DNA of 64,000 bases, taken from JADJPO01 sp046330955 (GTDB lineage Bacteria > Actinomycetota > Actinomycetes > Actinomycetales > Kineosporiaceae). Location of the stretch: positions 1-64,000 of the forward strand of contig JAXLRT010000018.1 in assembly GCA_046330955.1 (NCBI GenBank). Reading direction: 5' to 3'. This document shows positions 1-7,442 of the stretch, in pieces. Both the position numbers and the translations under genes were made by a program. The notes under the pieces were generated by a model. That model had not been told where the DNA came from and made no database searches. It saw nothing but the letters and a program-made list of their open reading frames with translations. Every line of letters begins with the position of its first letter. The first letter of the stretch is position 1.

Positions 1-1232
1 GCCGGCTCGGCACGCCGTCCCCGGCCGAGGTCAACCAGTTGCGGCGGGCCGCGGACGACGCCCAGGTGCGCTGCATCGACCTGGCCGTGGTCACCACCAA
101 CCTCGCGCAGAGCCGGCCCTACACGCTGCCGTTCCTGACCGCGGAGCGGGCCGAACGCGAGGGCGCGAGCCGATTCCTGTTCTGCCGCAGCTGCCTTGCC
201 GGTGTGCTGCCGGTTCGGGTCGTCGGCCAGATGATCCTCGCTTCCCCGGCGCAGGCTCGGGAATCGACCTGCCCCCGGCACGACGGTGAGATCCTGCACG
301 AGGTGCCCGACCCCTGGGACATGCCCGTGACGGCCGCCGTCCGGATGAGCATGGCGATGCCCGGTCTGGTGCGGGCGGTTCCGCTGTACACCCTGGACGT
401 CGAGTCGCCCGGGCCGCTGCAGGATCCGTACGGGCGCGTCGTCGCCCCGGTGCCGCCGCCCCCGGCGGTGTTCGTCCCCCGGGTGCAGTGGTTCAGCGAC
501 GGCGGCGTGACCAGCAACTTCCCGATCCACAGCTTCGATGCCCTGCTGCCGCGCTGGCCCACGTTCGGGTTCAACCTGGCCCACCTGCCGACCACGCCCC
601 AGGGCGAGGAGCAACTCGCCGAGTGGGTGAGCGTGCCCGACCAGGACGCCGTCCCGCGGGCTCGTACCTGGCGCCGGGTGGCGACGCCGAGCGCGTTCGT
701 CGGTGCCCTGACCGGCACCGCCCTGACCTGGCGCGATGCCATGCAGGCGGACCTGCCGGGGTTCCGCGGCCGGATCGCGGTGGTGCGTCACGGGGTGGGC
801 GAGACGGCCGGCACCCTGTTCCTGCCGCAGCCGACCATCCTCGCCCTGGCCCTGCGCGGGTTCCATGCCGGACAGGCTCTGCGGCAACGGTTCACCGGCC
901 CGGACGGGGAACTCGCCGAGCAGACCCAGACCGACCGGCACCGCTGGATCCGGCTGCGCATGGCGCTGCGGGCCTACCGCGAGCTGAGCCTGGACATCAG
1001 CGCCCGATTGCCGTTGTACAGCGACCTCGCGGCGTCCTACCGGGTGCCGGCGGCACTGACCACCTGGTTCACGCCACCGATCGCGCCCGGCACCACCGAC
1101 CCCGCCTGGCCGGACGCCGCCGCCGCGGTGACCCACCTGCGCGCGCTGTCGGCCGGGGGCGTGCTCGACTGGGACACCGACTACGGCGCGCCACCGGTCG
1201 ACCCGGACCTGCGGATCACGCCGCTGGAGTAG
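1..1232 (+). CDS. Patatin-like phospholipase, C-terminal part (5' end outside window)
   Basis: The frame is already open at the first codon (base 3), and no convincing start with a ribosome-binding site precedes it, so the N-terminus lies upstream of the window. The visible part carries the patatin Asp motif SDGGVTSNFP, whose Asp forms the Ser-Asp catalytic dyad. Just before it is the segment MSMAMPGLVRAVPLY, typical of the helix that leads into the second half of the fold. The nucleophile motif GxSxG is not visible and should lie in the missing part. Members of the family hydrolyse acyl lipids. The C-terminal third is not recognisable. It ends 47 bp before the next co-directional gene. The family call is fairly secure; the substrate is unknown. 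Confidence 0.72.
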   Translation, partial: RLGTPSPAEVNQLRRAADDAQVRCIDLAVVTTNLAQSRPYTLPFLTAERAEREGASRFLFCRSCLAGVLPVRVVGQMILASPAQARESTCPRHDGEILHEVPDPWDMPVTAAVRMSMAMPGLVRAVPLYTLDVESPGPLQDPYGRVVAPVPPPPAVFVPRVQWFSDGGVTSNFPIHSFDALLPRWPTFGFNLAHLPTTPQGEEQLAEWVSVPDQDAVPRARTWRRVATPSAFVGALTGTALTWRDAMQADLPGFRGRIAVVRHGVGETAGTLFLPQPTILALALRGFHAGQALRQRFTGPDGELAEQTQTDRHRWIRLRMALRAYRELSLDISARLPLYSDLAASYRVPAALTTWFTPPIAPGTTDPAWPDAAAAVTHLRALSAGGVLDWDTDYGAPPVDPDLRITPLE

Positions 1233-1279
1233 TCCGATCGCGATCGCCACCCCGGCGAGCGAACTCCTAGAGTGGGCCG

Positions 1280-1756
1280 ATGAGCACCCCTGCCCCCGAG
1301 CCGGCGCCGCGCGCGCCGCTGCCACCGTTCGACGAGGCGGGCGCCCGCGCCAAGGTGCTGGCCGCCGAGAACGCCTGGAACACCCGCGACCCGCACCGCG
1401 TCGCCGCCGCCTACACCCCGGACAGTGTCTGGCGGAATCGCAGCGAGTTCATCACCGGCCGGGATCAGATCGTCGAGTTCCTGCAGCGCAAGTGGCAGCG
1501 CGAACTCGACTACGTGCTGCGCAAGGACTTGTGGACCTACGGCGGCAACCGCATCGCCGTCCGGTTCCAGTACGAGTGGCACGACGCCGAGGGGCAGTGG
1601 TGGCGCTCGTACGGCAACGAGAACTGGGAGTTCGACGACCTGGGCTACATGCGCCGCCGGGAGGCGAGCATCAACGACGTGGCGATCGAGGCGAGCGAGC
1701 GCCGGTTGCACGGGCCCCGTCCCGAGGGTGACACCGAGGGAATCCCGTTGCAGTAG
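1280..1756 (+). CDS. NTF2-like protein of the DUF1348 family
   Basis: This is a 158-residue protein with an Ala/Pro-rich head of about 20 residues followed by a single NTF2-like alpha+beta domain. The stretch AENAWNTRDP, then YTPDSVWRNR and the Trp/Tyr-rich segment FQYEWHDAEGQWWRSYGNEN, match the DUF1348 family of SnoaL-like proteins. The length is normal for the family. The ATG follows the preceding stop by 47 bp. No enzymatic function has been settled for DUF1348; ligand binding or isomerase-like activity is possible. It is convergent with the oxidoreductase downstream. Confidence 0.85.
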   Translation: MSTPAPEPAPRAPLPPFDEAGARAKVLAAENAWNTRDPHRVAAAYTPDSVWRNRSEFITGRDQIVEFLQRKWQRELDYVLRKDLWTYGGNRIAVRFQYEWHDAEGQWWRSYGNENWEFDDLGYMRRREASINDVAIEASERRLHGPRPEGDTEGIPLQ

Positions 1757-1795
1757 AAGGTCCTCGGCGCTTCCACGCAGCGTTCGACGGCCGGC

Positions 1796-3364
1796 TCAGC
1801 CGGCCAGGGCTCGGGCGATGCACCCCTGCACCGCGGCGGCCCAGGTACCGTCGGGCGCCTCGACGTCCAGCAACGACGCCGCCGGGATGCCCGCATTGAG
1901 GGCCAGCACCAGCTGGCCGGCAGCCTCACTGGCGCCCGGCCCGCGCAGCAGCGCGCCGACCACCGAGCGGCCGGTACCGCCACCGAGCGGCGCCAGGACG
2001 GAGAACACCCCCCGGCCGCCCGTGGTGCCGACCACGACCCGAACCGAGGAGTCCGGATGCGGACCCTCCGCCTCGGCGACCGCGTCACCCGGCTGCGGCT
2101 CACACTGGCCCACGGCCACCACCTCGGGGTCGGTGCGGGTCACCAGCGCCGGGACCGGCGACGTCCAGCGCATGCCGGAACGCCGTCCCACCACGTTGGC
2201 CGCCACCACCCGGGCCATCGGCCCCGGGGCGGCGCCGTAGACCGTCATGCCGGTGACCTCGCCGCAGGCCAGCACCGTGCTGGTGGCGGTGCGCAGCCGC
2301 TCGTCGACCTCGATGGCGCCTCGCCCGGACACCCGGACGCCACCGGCCGACAGGTCCATGCCCGTGGTGCGGGGGCGCCGCCCGGTGGCCAGCACCAGGG
2401 CCTCGGCCGCGACGTCCCCGCCACCGTCGGTGCCGACCCATGCGCCGCCGTCCAGGGTGGGGGCGACCTTGGCCAGGGGCGCCCCGCAGATCATGCGCAC
2501 CCCCTCGGCGGCCAGGGCACGGATCACCGGCTCGGCGGCCCGGTCCGACAGGTCCGGCAGCGGCCGCTCGGCGCTGTCGACCAGGGTGACCGTGACGCCC
2601 AGGCGAACCAGTCCCTGGGCCACCTCGCACCCGTGCGACCCGGCGCCGACGATCACCACCGAGGCGGGCAAGGCGGGCAGGTCGAACAGGTCGGAGGCGG
2701 TGTACCAGTCGGTCTCGAGGATTCCCGGCACGTCGGGCACGCGGGGTCCGGCGCCGGTGGCGAGCACGATGCGGTGCGGTGTCAGCACGTGGGATTCCGG
2801 TCGAAGGCCCGGCGCCTCGAGGGCGATCCGGCCGCGCGAGATCAGCGCCACGGCTCCGGTGGCCATGAGGGCACCGCTGCCGTGCAGTGCGGCGATGCCG
2901 AACGAGCGGTCGAGGTGGGCTCGCAACGAGGCGAGTTCGGCGTGCGCGGCAGGACGATCGAGGCCGCGAGCGGCCCAGCCACGCAGCAGCGGGCCGGCCC
3001 AGTGCGCGGGGATCGGCACGCTCATCTCGTCGCTGGCGAGCAGGTCGGCGTGCCATCGCGAGGGGGTGTGCGCCAGCACCACGACCCGGCCGGGGCGGTC
3101 GTCCTCGAGCCGAGTGGAGATCTCCCGCGCGACGGCGACTGCGTCGGGGCCGGGGTAGGGACCCGAGGCGACCACGACCACCTCCGCCGCCATCAGCTGC
3201 TCGTCGGTCAGCCGGTGGATCGCGGGGATCGTGGGGACGTCCGCCTCGCCGCGGGTGATCGACCCGATCAGGCCGGCCATGGGCGTGCGGCTCAGGGTCG
3301 CCGCGATGAGGTCCCCCGGGCTGCGTGGTCCGGGCATGCCGCTGCGCACCGAGGGCTGGGACAT
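1796..3364 (-). CDS. Pyridine nucleotide-disulfide oxidoreductase-like flavoprotein, lacking the redox disulfide
   Basis: A 522-residue protein with the two-dinucleotide-fold layout of the dihydrolipoamide dehydrogenase/mercuric reductase class. The central NAD(P)H fold is clear (VVIVGAGSHGCEVAQGLVRL, about residues 212-231). The closing FAD motif is present as TSTVLACGEVTG, and ATGAGPRVPDVPGI marks the return to the FAD fold. The N-terminal FAD fingerprint is degenerate: ASGPYPGPDAVAVA stands where GxGxxG is expected. The CxxxxC redox pair of the class is absent. It therefore probably does not work as a disulfide reductase. Function unknown; an NAD(P)H-dependent flavoprotein is the most that can be said. 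The ATG start sits 53 bp from a palindromic repeat. Confidence 0.7.
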   Translation of the reverse strand: MSQPSVRSGMPGPRSPGDLIAATLSRTPMAGLIGSITRGEADVPTIPAIHRLTDEQLMAAEVVVVASGPYPGPDAVAVAREISTRLEDDRPGRVVVLAHTPSRWHADLLASDEMSVPIPAHWAGPLLRGWAARGLDRPAAHAELASLRAHLDRSFGIAALHGSGALMATGAVALISRGRIALEAPGLRPESHVLTPHRIVLATGAGPRVPDVPGILETDWYTASDLFDLPALPASVVIVGAGSHGCEVAQGLVRLGVTVTLVDSAERPLPDLSDRAAEPVIRALAAEGVRMICGAPLAKVAPTLDGGAWVGTDGGGDVAAEALVLATGRRPRTTGMDLSAGGVRVSGRGAIEVDERLRTATSTVLACGEVTGMTVYGAAPGPMARVVAANVVGRRSGMRWTSPVPALVTRTDPEVVAVGQCEPQPGDAVAEAEGPHPDSSVRVVVGTTGGRGVFSVLAPLGGGTGRSVVGALLRGPGASEAAGQLVLALNAGIPAASLLDVEAPDGTWAAAVQGCIARALAG

Positions 3365-3416
3365 GCCTCCCTATCGGCCACTCGCCCGCCCACCTTGACC
3401 AACGGTCAGCCGAATC

Positions 3417-3493
3417 CGCACCAGATTCGTCACAACTGGCCCCCACCGGCTCGCTCAGCCCCGCCGGCGGTGGTTCTGACGAATCTGGTGCGA
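3417..3493. repeat. Palindromic repeat family 1, copy 1
   Basis: A 77-bp element with 20-bp inverted arms, CGCACCAGATTCGTCACAAC and its near complement ending GACGAATCTGGTGCG, with one mismatch between the arms and a GC-rich centre. It begins 53 bp upstream of the oxidoreductase start and runs up to the stop codon of the broken DUF559 gene. A second copy lies on the other side of that gene at 4277-4353. It could act as a terminator hairpin or as a repeated mobile palindrome. Confidence 0.85.
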
Positions 3494-4265
3494 TCACGCG
3501 GCCCGCTTCACGACATCACGGACCACGGCCACCAACCAGGCGCCGTCGAACATCACCTGTTCCCACGAGAAGCGCAGCACCGTCCACCCGGCGCGAACCA
3601 ACTCGTCGTACCGGCGGCAGTCACGATCGAGCGCGGCGCGATCGCCGTGCCACCGGAAGCTGTCCGCCTCGATGACGATGACGCGCCCGTCCCCGGCCCG
3701 GCCGGGCACTCGCGACCAGGAGCTGATCGAGCACGTCGGGGTCCAGGCGCACCGCCCCGTCGGCCACGGCCAACGCGTGCGGAAAGGGCAAGGTCTGACA
3801 GCAGTCGAGCACGGTCTGGAGCAGCGAGGTCACGTCTCCACGAACGGCGCTCTCGCCCAACCGGCGCTGGTGGAACACGACGCCCTTGCGGACCGGAGGC
3901 CGCGCACCTCGAGGGATCGTCACGTGCACGGCCCGGGGCGGTGAGACCAGCTCGATCCCCCACAACATCGCGGCCGATTCGTGCGACACCACCCCGCGAC
4001 TGGCCGCCGCCTCGAGGCGAGCCTGGTCGAGGCCCGGCAGGACGTAGATGCCATCCGCCACCCGAACCACCTCGCCCGCCGCCACCGCGCGACGGAGTTC
4101 ATGACCGGTGGTCAGGGCCAGCAGGTCGGCCCGAGCTGCGCGGCCACCCAGGCGATGCACCGCCTGCGCGGCCGTGAACCGAGCCGTCGATCTCACCACG
4201 GGCACCAGGATGGCGATCTCGACAGGCCGGATTCGGGTTGTCCACAGCCCAATCTCGCCGGGCAC
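3494..4265 (-). pseudogene. Broken AbiEi-like/DUF559 protein gene (frameshift and internal deletion)
   Basis: The first part, read from about 4265 (GTG), gives an AbiEi-like winged-helix antitoxin domain and linker: GIYVLPGLDQARLEAAASRG, HESAAMLWGIEL and HVTIPRGARPPVRKGVVFHQ, then the DCCQTLPFPHALAVADGAVR segment. The conserved C-terminal Vsr-like DUF559 domain, IVIEADSFRWHGDR...DRDCRRYDELVRAGW, appears in a different frame (3494-3709). The stretch that normally links the two, with the first strands of the nuclease-like fold, is missing. One event that deleted roughly 60-70 codons and shifted frame explains both observations. Intact relatives are common orphan genes in actinomycetes with unproven function. 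Palindromic repeats flank it on both sides. Confidence 0.75.
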
Positions 4266-4276
4266 GCACGAGCCAT

Positions 4277-4353
4277 CGCACCAGATTCGTCACAACCGGC
4301 CGCCGGCGGCCTCAACGGCCCCATCGAGGCGGGTTCTGACGAATCCGGTGCGG
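4277..4353. repeat. Palindromic repeat family 1, copy 2
   Basis: The second copy of the 77-bp palindrome has the same arms (CGCACCAGATTCGTCACAAC and GTTCTGACGAATCCGGTGCG). The arms are nearly unchanged while the central 35 bp has diverged. It lies between the start of the broken DUF559 gene and the stop codon of the alkyltransferase gene, both read leftward. Conservation of the arms with a variable loop indicates selection on, or recent spread of, the hairpin. Confidence 0.85.
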
Positions 4354-4354
4354 A

Positions 4355-4915
4355 TCAGAACAGCTGGTCGCCCTCCAGGTCGAGCAGGAACTGCTTGCGC
4401 TCCAGGCCGCCGCCGTACCCGGTCAGCGTGCCGTTCGCGCCGATCACGCGGTGGCAGGGCACCACGATCGAGATCGGGTTGGCGCCGTTGGCCAGGCCCA
4501 CCGCTCGGGAAGCTGCCGGCCCGAGGCCCAGGCGCCGCGCGATGTCGCCGTAGCTGGCGGTGCGACCGTACGGGATCTCGAGCAGGGCGTCCCATACCCG
4601 GCGCTGGAAGACCGTGCCCACGGCCGCCAGCGGGAGATCGAACTCGGTCCGGGTGCCCTCGAAGTACTCCGCCAGCTGACCCGCCGCGGCGACCAGCACC
4701 GGGTGGTCCTCGTCCCGTTGACCGAGCCGATCGGTGGTCACCCGGGCATCGGCGCCGCCGCGGTGGTCCTGGAAGTAGATCCCCGTCAGGGCGCCACCAC
4801 TCAACCCATCGCCCGGCCCATCGGTCGCCGTGAGCAGCAGCACCCCGACCGGGCTGTCGAGGGGTCGCCACACGTCCACGCCGCCATGCCTACCACCCCG
4901 ACCCCGCCCTGCCAC
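4355..4915 (-). CDS. ogt: Methylated-DNA--protein-cysteine methyltransferase
   Basis: The protein repairs O6-alkylguanine by irreversible transfer of the alkyl group to its own cysteine. The active-site motif PCHRVIG is intact and is preceded by the helix-turn-helix segment YGDIARRLG...SRAVGLANGANPI that flips out the base. The N-terminal part matches the Ogt/Ada-C ribonuclease-like domain. The length of 186 residues from the GTG at 4915 is slightly long; an in-frame GTG at 4879 (VDVWRPLDSP) would give a more typical 174. It is divergent from the FUSC gene, and its stop lies next to a palindromic repeat. Identification is secure; only the start is uncertain. Confidence 0.93.
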   Translation of the reverse strand: MAGRGRGGRHGGVDVWRPLDSPVGVLLLTATDGPGDGLSGGALTGIYFQDHRGGADARVTTDRLGQRDEDHPVLVAAAGQLAEYFEGTRTEFDLPLAAVGTVFQRRVWDALLEIPYGRTASYGDIARRLGLGPAASRAVGLANGANPISIVVPCHRVIGANGTLTGYGGGLERKQFLLDLEGDQLF

Positions 4916-4944
4916 CCGGATCTGGCAACGCCGGATCTCGCGGG

Positions 4945-6198
4945 ATGGCCGCGATCCGGGACCCTGGGGTCGTGGACTCCTCCCAGATCACCGATCGGCT
5001 GCGCGCCGAGATCTCCTTCGACGACCTGGTCGAACGGGCCCGGGTGCGCGGCCGCCGATCCCTGCGGGTGCGCGCCGCCCGGTTGCGCAGCAAGAGCTGG
5101 CACGTCGGCCAGGCGGCGATCGCCGCCGGCATCGCGTGGTTCATCGCCCATCACGTGATCGGGCATCCGGCCCCGGTGTTCGCTCCGATCGTGGCCGTGG
5201 TCTGCCTGGGCATGAGCTACCGGCAGCGGCTGCGCCGGGTCGCCGAGGTCACCGTCGGCGTGGCCGTCGGAGTGCTGGTGGCCGACGTGTTCGTCTCGAT
5301 CGCCGGCAGCGGCGTGTGGCAGGTCGCCCTGGTGGTCGCCACCTCGATGACCATCGCGCTGCTGATGGACGCCGGTGACCTGCTGATCATGCAGTCTGCG
5401 GTGCAGAGCATCTTCGTGGTCACCCTGGCCCCGGCCCCCGGGCAGACCTTCACCCGCTGGCTCGACGCCCTGGTGGGCGGTGCCACCGCGCTGGTGGCCG
5501 CGGCGATCGTGCCCTCGGCGCCGCTGCGCAGCCCCCGGGTGCAGGCCGGTGGCGTGGCCCGGGCCACCGCCGAGTTGCTGCGCGGCACCGCCCAGGCGGC
5601 TCGTGAACACGACGAGGCGCTCGCCGCCGAGGTGCTGGGACGCGCCCGCGCCACCGAGGTGCTGGTGCGCGAACTGCAGCAGGCGGCCGACGAGGGTCTG
5701 TCGGTGATCGCCTCCTCACCGCTGCGCCGCGGCCAGCGCGCCGGCATGACCCGGGTCAGCGACCTGGTCGAACCACTCGACCGGGCGCTGCGCAGCACCC
5801 GGGTGCTGACCCGGCGCATGGTCGCGGCGATCGCCCGGGAGCAGGTGCCGCCGTCCTACCTGGTGGTGCTGGACGACCTGGCGCGCGCCGTCGAGATCCT
5901 GTCCGAGGCGCTCACCGACAACGCGGCACCCGAGCGGGGGCGCTCGGCGTTGCTGGCCGTCGGGCGCGCCACGGGTGACCTCGAGCGCATCGGGGGTTTG
6001 TCCACCGAAGTGGTACTGGCTCAGGTCAGATCGGTCGTGGTCGACTTGCTGCAGGTCACCGGGTTGGATACTGGCGAGGCACTCGCGGCCTTGCCCCCGG
6101 TGCGGCCAGTCCAGGCAGAGCAGTCACGGCAATCAGGGCAAGCGGTGGGAGGCCCGGCAGACGATGAGTCGCGCGACGGAGATCCGAGCCGGGGGTGA
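4945..6198 (+). CDS. FUSC/aromatic acid exporter-type membrane protein
   Basis: A 417-residue protein. After a basic cytoplasmic head of about 50 residues come hydrophobic helices at about residues 55-185 (GQAAIAAGIAWFIAHHVIG, VFAPIVAVVCLGMSY, VAEVTVGVAVGVLVADVFV, VALVVATSMTIALLMDAG, LDALVGGATALVAAAIVP). A long cytoplasmic helical half follows. This is the half-size form of the FUSC/ArAE family (DUF939 type), whose larger members export aromatic carboxylic acids and are thought to work as dimers. The substrate is unknown. A GTG at 4972 (DSSQITDRLRAEISF) is an alternative start. The 3' end overlaps the next gene by 35 bp, so the two are probably co-translated. Confidence 0.8.
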   Translation: MAAIRDPGVVDSSQITDRLRAEISFDDLVERARVRGRRSLRVRAARLRSKSWHVGQAAIAAGIAWFIAHHVIGHPAPVFAPIVAVVCLGMSYRQRLRRVAEVTVGVAVGVLVADVFVSIAGSGVWQVALVVATSMTIALLMDAGDLLIMQSAVQSIFVVTLAPAPGQTFTRWLDALVGGATALVAAAIVPSAPLRSPRVQAGGVARATAELLRGTAQAAREHDEALAAEVLGRARATEVLVRELQQAADEGLSVIASSPLRRGQRAGMTRVSDLVEPLDRALRSTRVLTRRMVAAIAREQVPPSYLVVLDDLARAVEILSEALTDNAAPERGRSALLAVGRATGDLERIGGLSTEVVLAQVRSVVVDLLQVTGLDTGEALAALPPVRPVQAEQSRQSGQAVGGPADDESRDGDPSRG

Positions 6199-7303
6199 GT
6201 TGGCGATCGAGGCCACCCGCAGCGTGATCGGTCTGGCCCGCGACGTCCATCTGTCCGTGGCCCACAACGTCGAACGGTTCCTGCCACCGCCATTACGCCA
6301 GGTCGTCGGCCTGCACATCCGCGTGGTGAACCTGACCTACTCGGCCGTCGAGGCGGTCAACGTGATCGGGCTGCGCACCGTGGCCGAGCTGCTCGCGGTG
6401 CTGCCCGGTCCGCTGCCGTCGCAGACCAAGGCCGGCCGCGTCGTCCAGCCGGTGGTCAACGGCATCTGGGGTGACACCGTCCTGGATCGGGCCGCCGAGC
6501 TCGCCGTGGTGATGGCGCTGCGGGTACACCACGACGACGTCGACCCGGACGACGAGGGGCTGGCCGAGGCCTATCCGGCCCCGAGCGGGCACCTGGTGGT
6601 GTTCGTGCACGGCCTGGTCGAGAGCGACGAGTCCTGGTTCGGGCTGAGCGGCGGCCGGCACACCTCGTTCGGTGAGCGACTGCGCGAGGACCTCGGCGTC
6701 ACCCCGCTCTACCTGCGCTACAACTCCGGGCTGGTGGTCAGCGACAACGGTGCCCTGCTCGACGACCTACTGGACGCCGTCCACGCCGGCTGGCCGGTGC
6801 CGGTGGAACGCATCGATCTGGTCGGCCACTCGATGGGTGGGCTGGTGGCCCGCGAGGCCGTTCTCGTCGGCGCGCGGCGCGATGCGGCCTGGGTGGGCGC
6901 CGTCCGCAGCATCACGGCCCTGGGCACCCCGCACCAGGGGGCGCCGCTGGCGAGCCTGGTGCCGTTCGGTGAGTGGCTGCTCACCACCACGGCCCAGAGC
7001 GCGCCGTTCGCGCGGCTGTTCGCCGGGCGCAGCGCGGGCATTCGTGACCTGACGCGCGAGGCCAGCGGACGGCGCGCCGCCGGCCCGCTGCCGTCGCACA
7101 TCGCCCAGCACAGCATCGCCGGATCGCTGACCCGCTCACCGCTGATCGGGTGGCTGATCGGTGACGGCATGGTGCGGGCGGCCAGCGCCCTGCTGCCGGT
7201 GCCGGAGGGGGCCGGGTTCCTCGACCGGCTGGTCGGCGTGGGGCACCAGGGCCTGTTACGCCACGACTCGGTGTACGAACGCCTCGTACGCTGGCTCCAC
7301 TGA
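6164..7303 (+). CDS. Alpha/beta hydrolase, PGAP1/lipase-like
   Basis: The start is taken at ATG 6164 because GGGAGG lies 12 bp upstream and the earlier open frame is only antisense-like code inside the FUSC gene. The 379-residue product has the oxyanion strand VVFVHGLVESDESWFG, the nucleophile elbow LVGHSMGGLVAREA, the GTPHQGAPLAS segment of triacylglycerol lipase/PGAP1-type hydrolases, and a C-terminal His in HQGLLRHDSVY as the likely catalytic base. No signal peptide is seen. About 120 helical residues precede the hydrolase fold. The overlap with the membrane transporter gene suggests a shared role at the envelope; the ester substrate is unknown. Confidence 0.85.
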   Translation: MSRATEIRAGGELAIEATRSVIGLARDVHLSVAHNVERFLPPPLRQVVGLHIRVVNLTYSAVEAVNVIGLRTVAELLAVLPGPLPSQTKAGRVVQPVVNGIWGDTVLDRAAELAVVMALRVHHDDVDPDDEGLAEAYPAPSGHLVVFVHGLVESDESWFGLSGGRHTSFGERLREDLGVTPLYLRYNSGLVVSDNGALLDDLLDAVHAGWPVPVERIDLVGHSMGGLVAREAVLVGARRDAAWVGAVRSITALGTPHQGAPLASLVPFGEWLLTTTAQSAPFARLFAGRSAGIRDLTREASGRRAAGPLPSHIAQHSIAGSLTRSPLIGWLIGDGMVRAASALLPVPEGAGFLDRLVGVGHQGLLRHDSVYERLVRWLH

Positions 7304-7442
7304 TCCGAGGCCCGAGGACGCCGCCGGATGGTCCGCGGTGGCGCCCTCGGCTTCGGTGTGCCGGCGACATATTCAGTTGAGCTCCGGCCGATCGAGGAGC
7401 AGGCTCGATCACCATCCCCTGTCCACCGACGGAGCCGGGCGC

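Noticed and set aside
3621..4265. AbiEi-type antitoxin of a working toxin-antitoxin pair
   Set aside because: There is no AbiEii-type nucleotidyltransferase gene beside it, and the gene is deleted and frameshifted.
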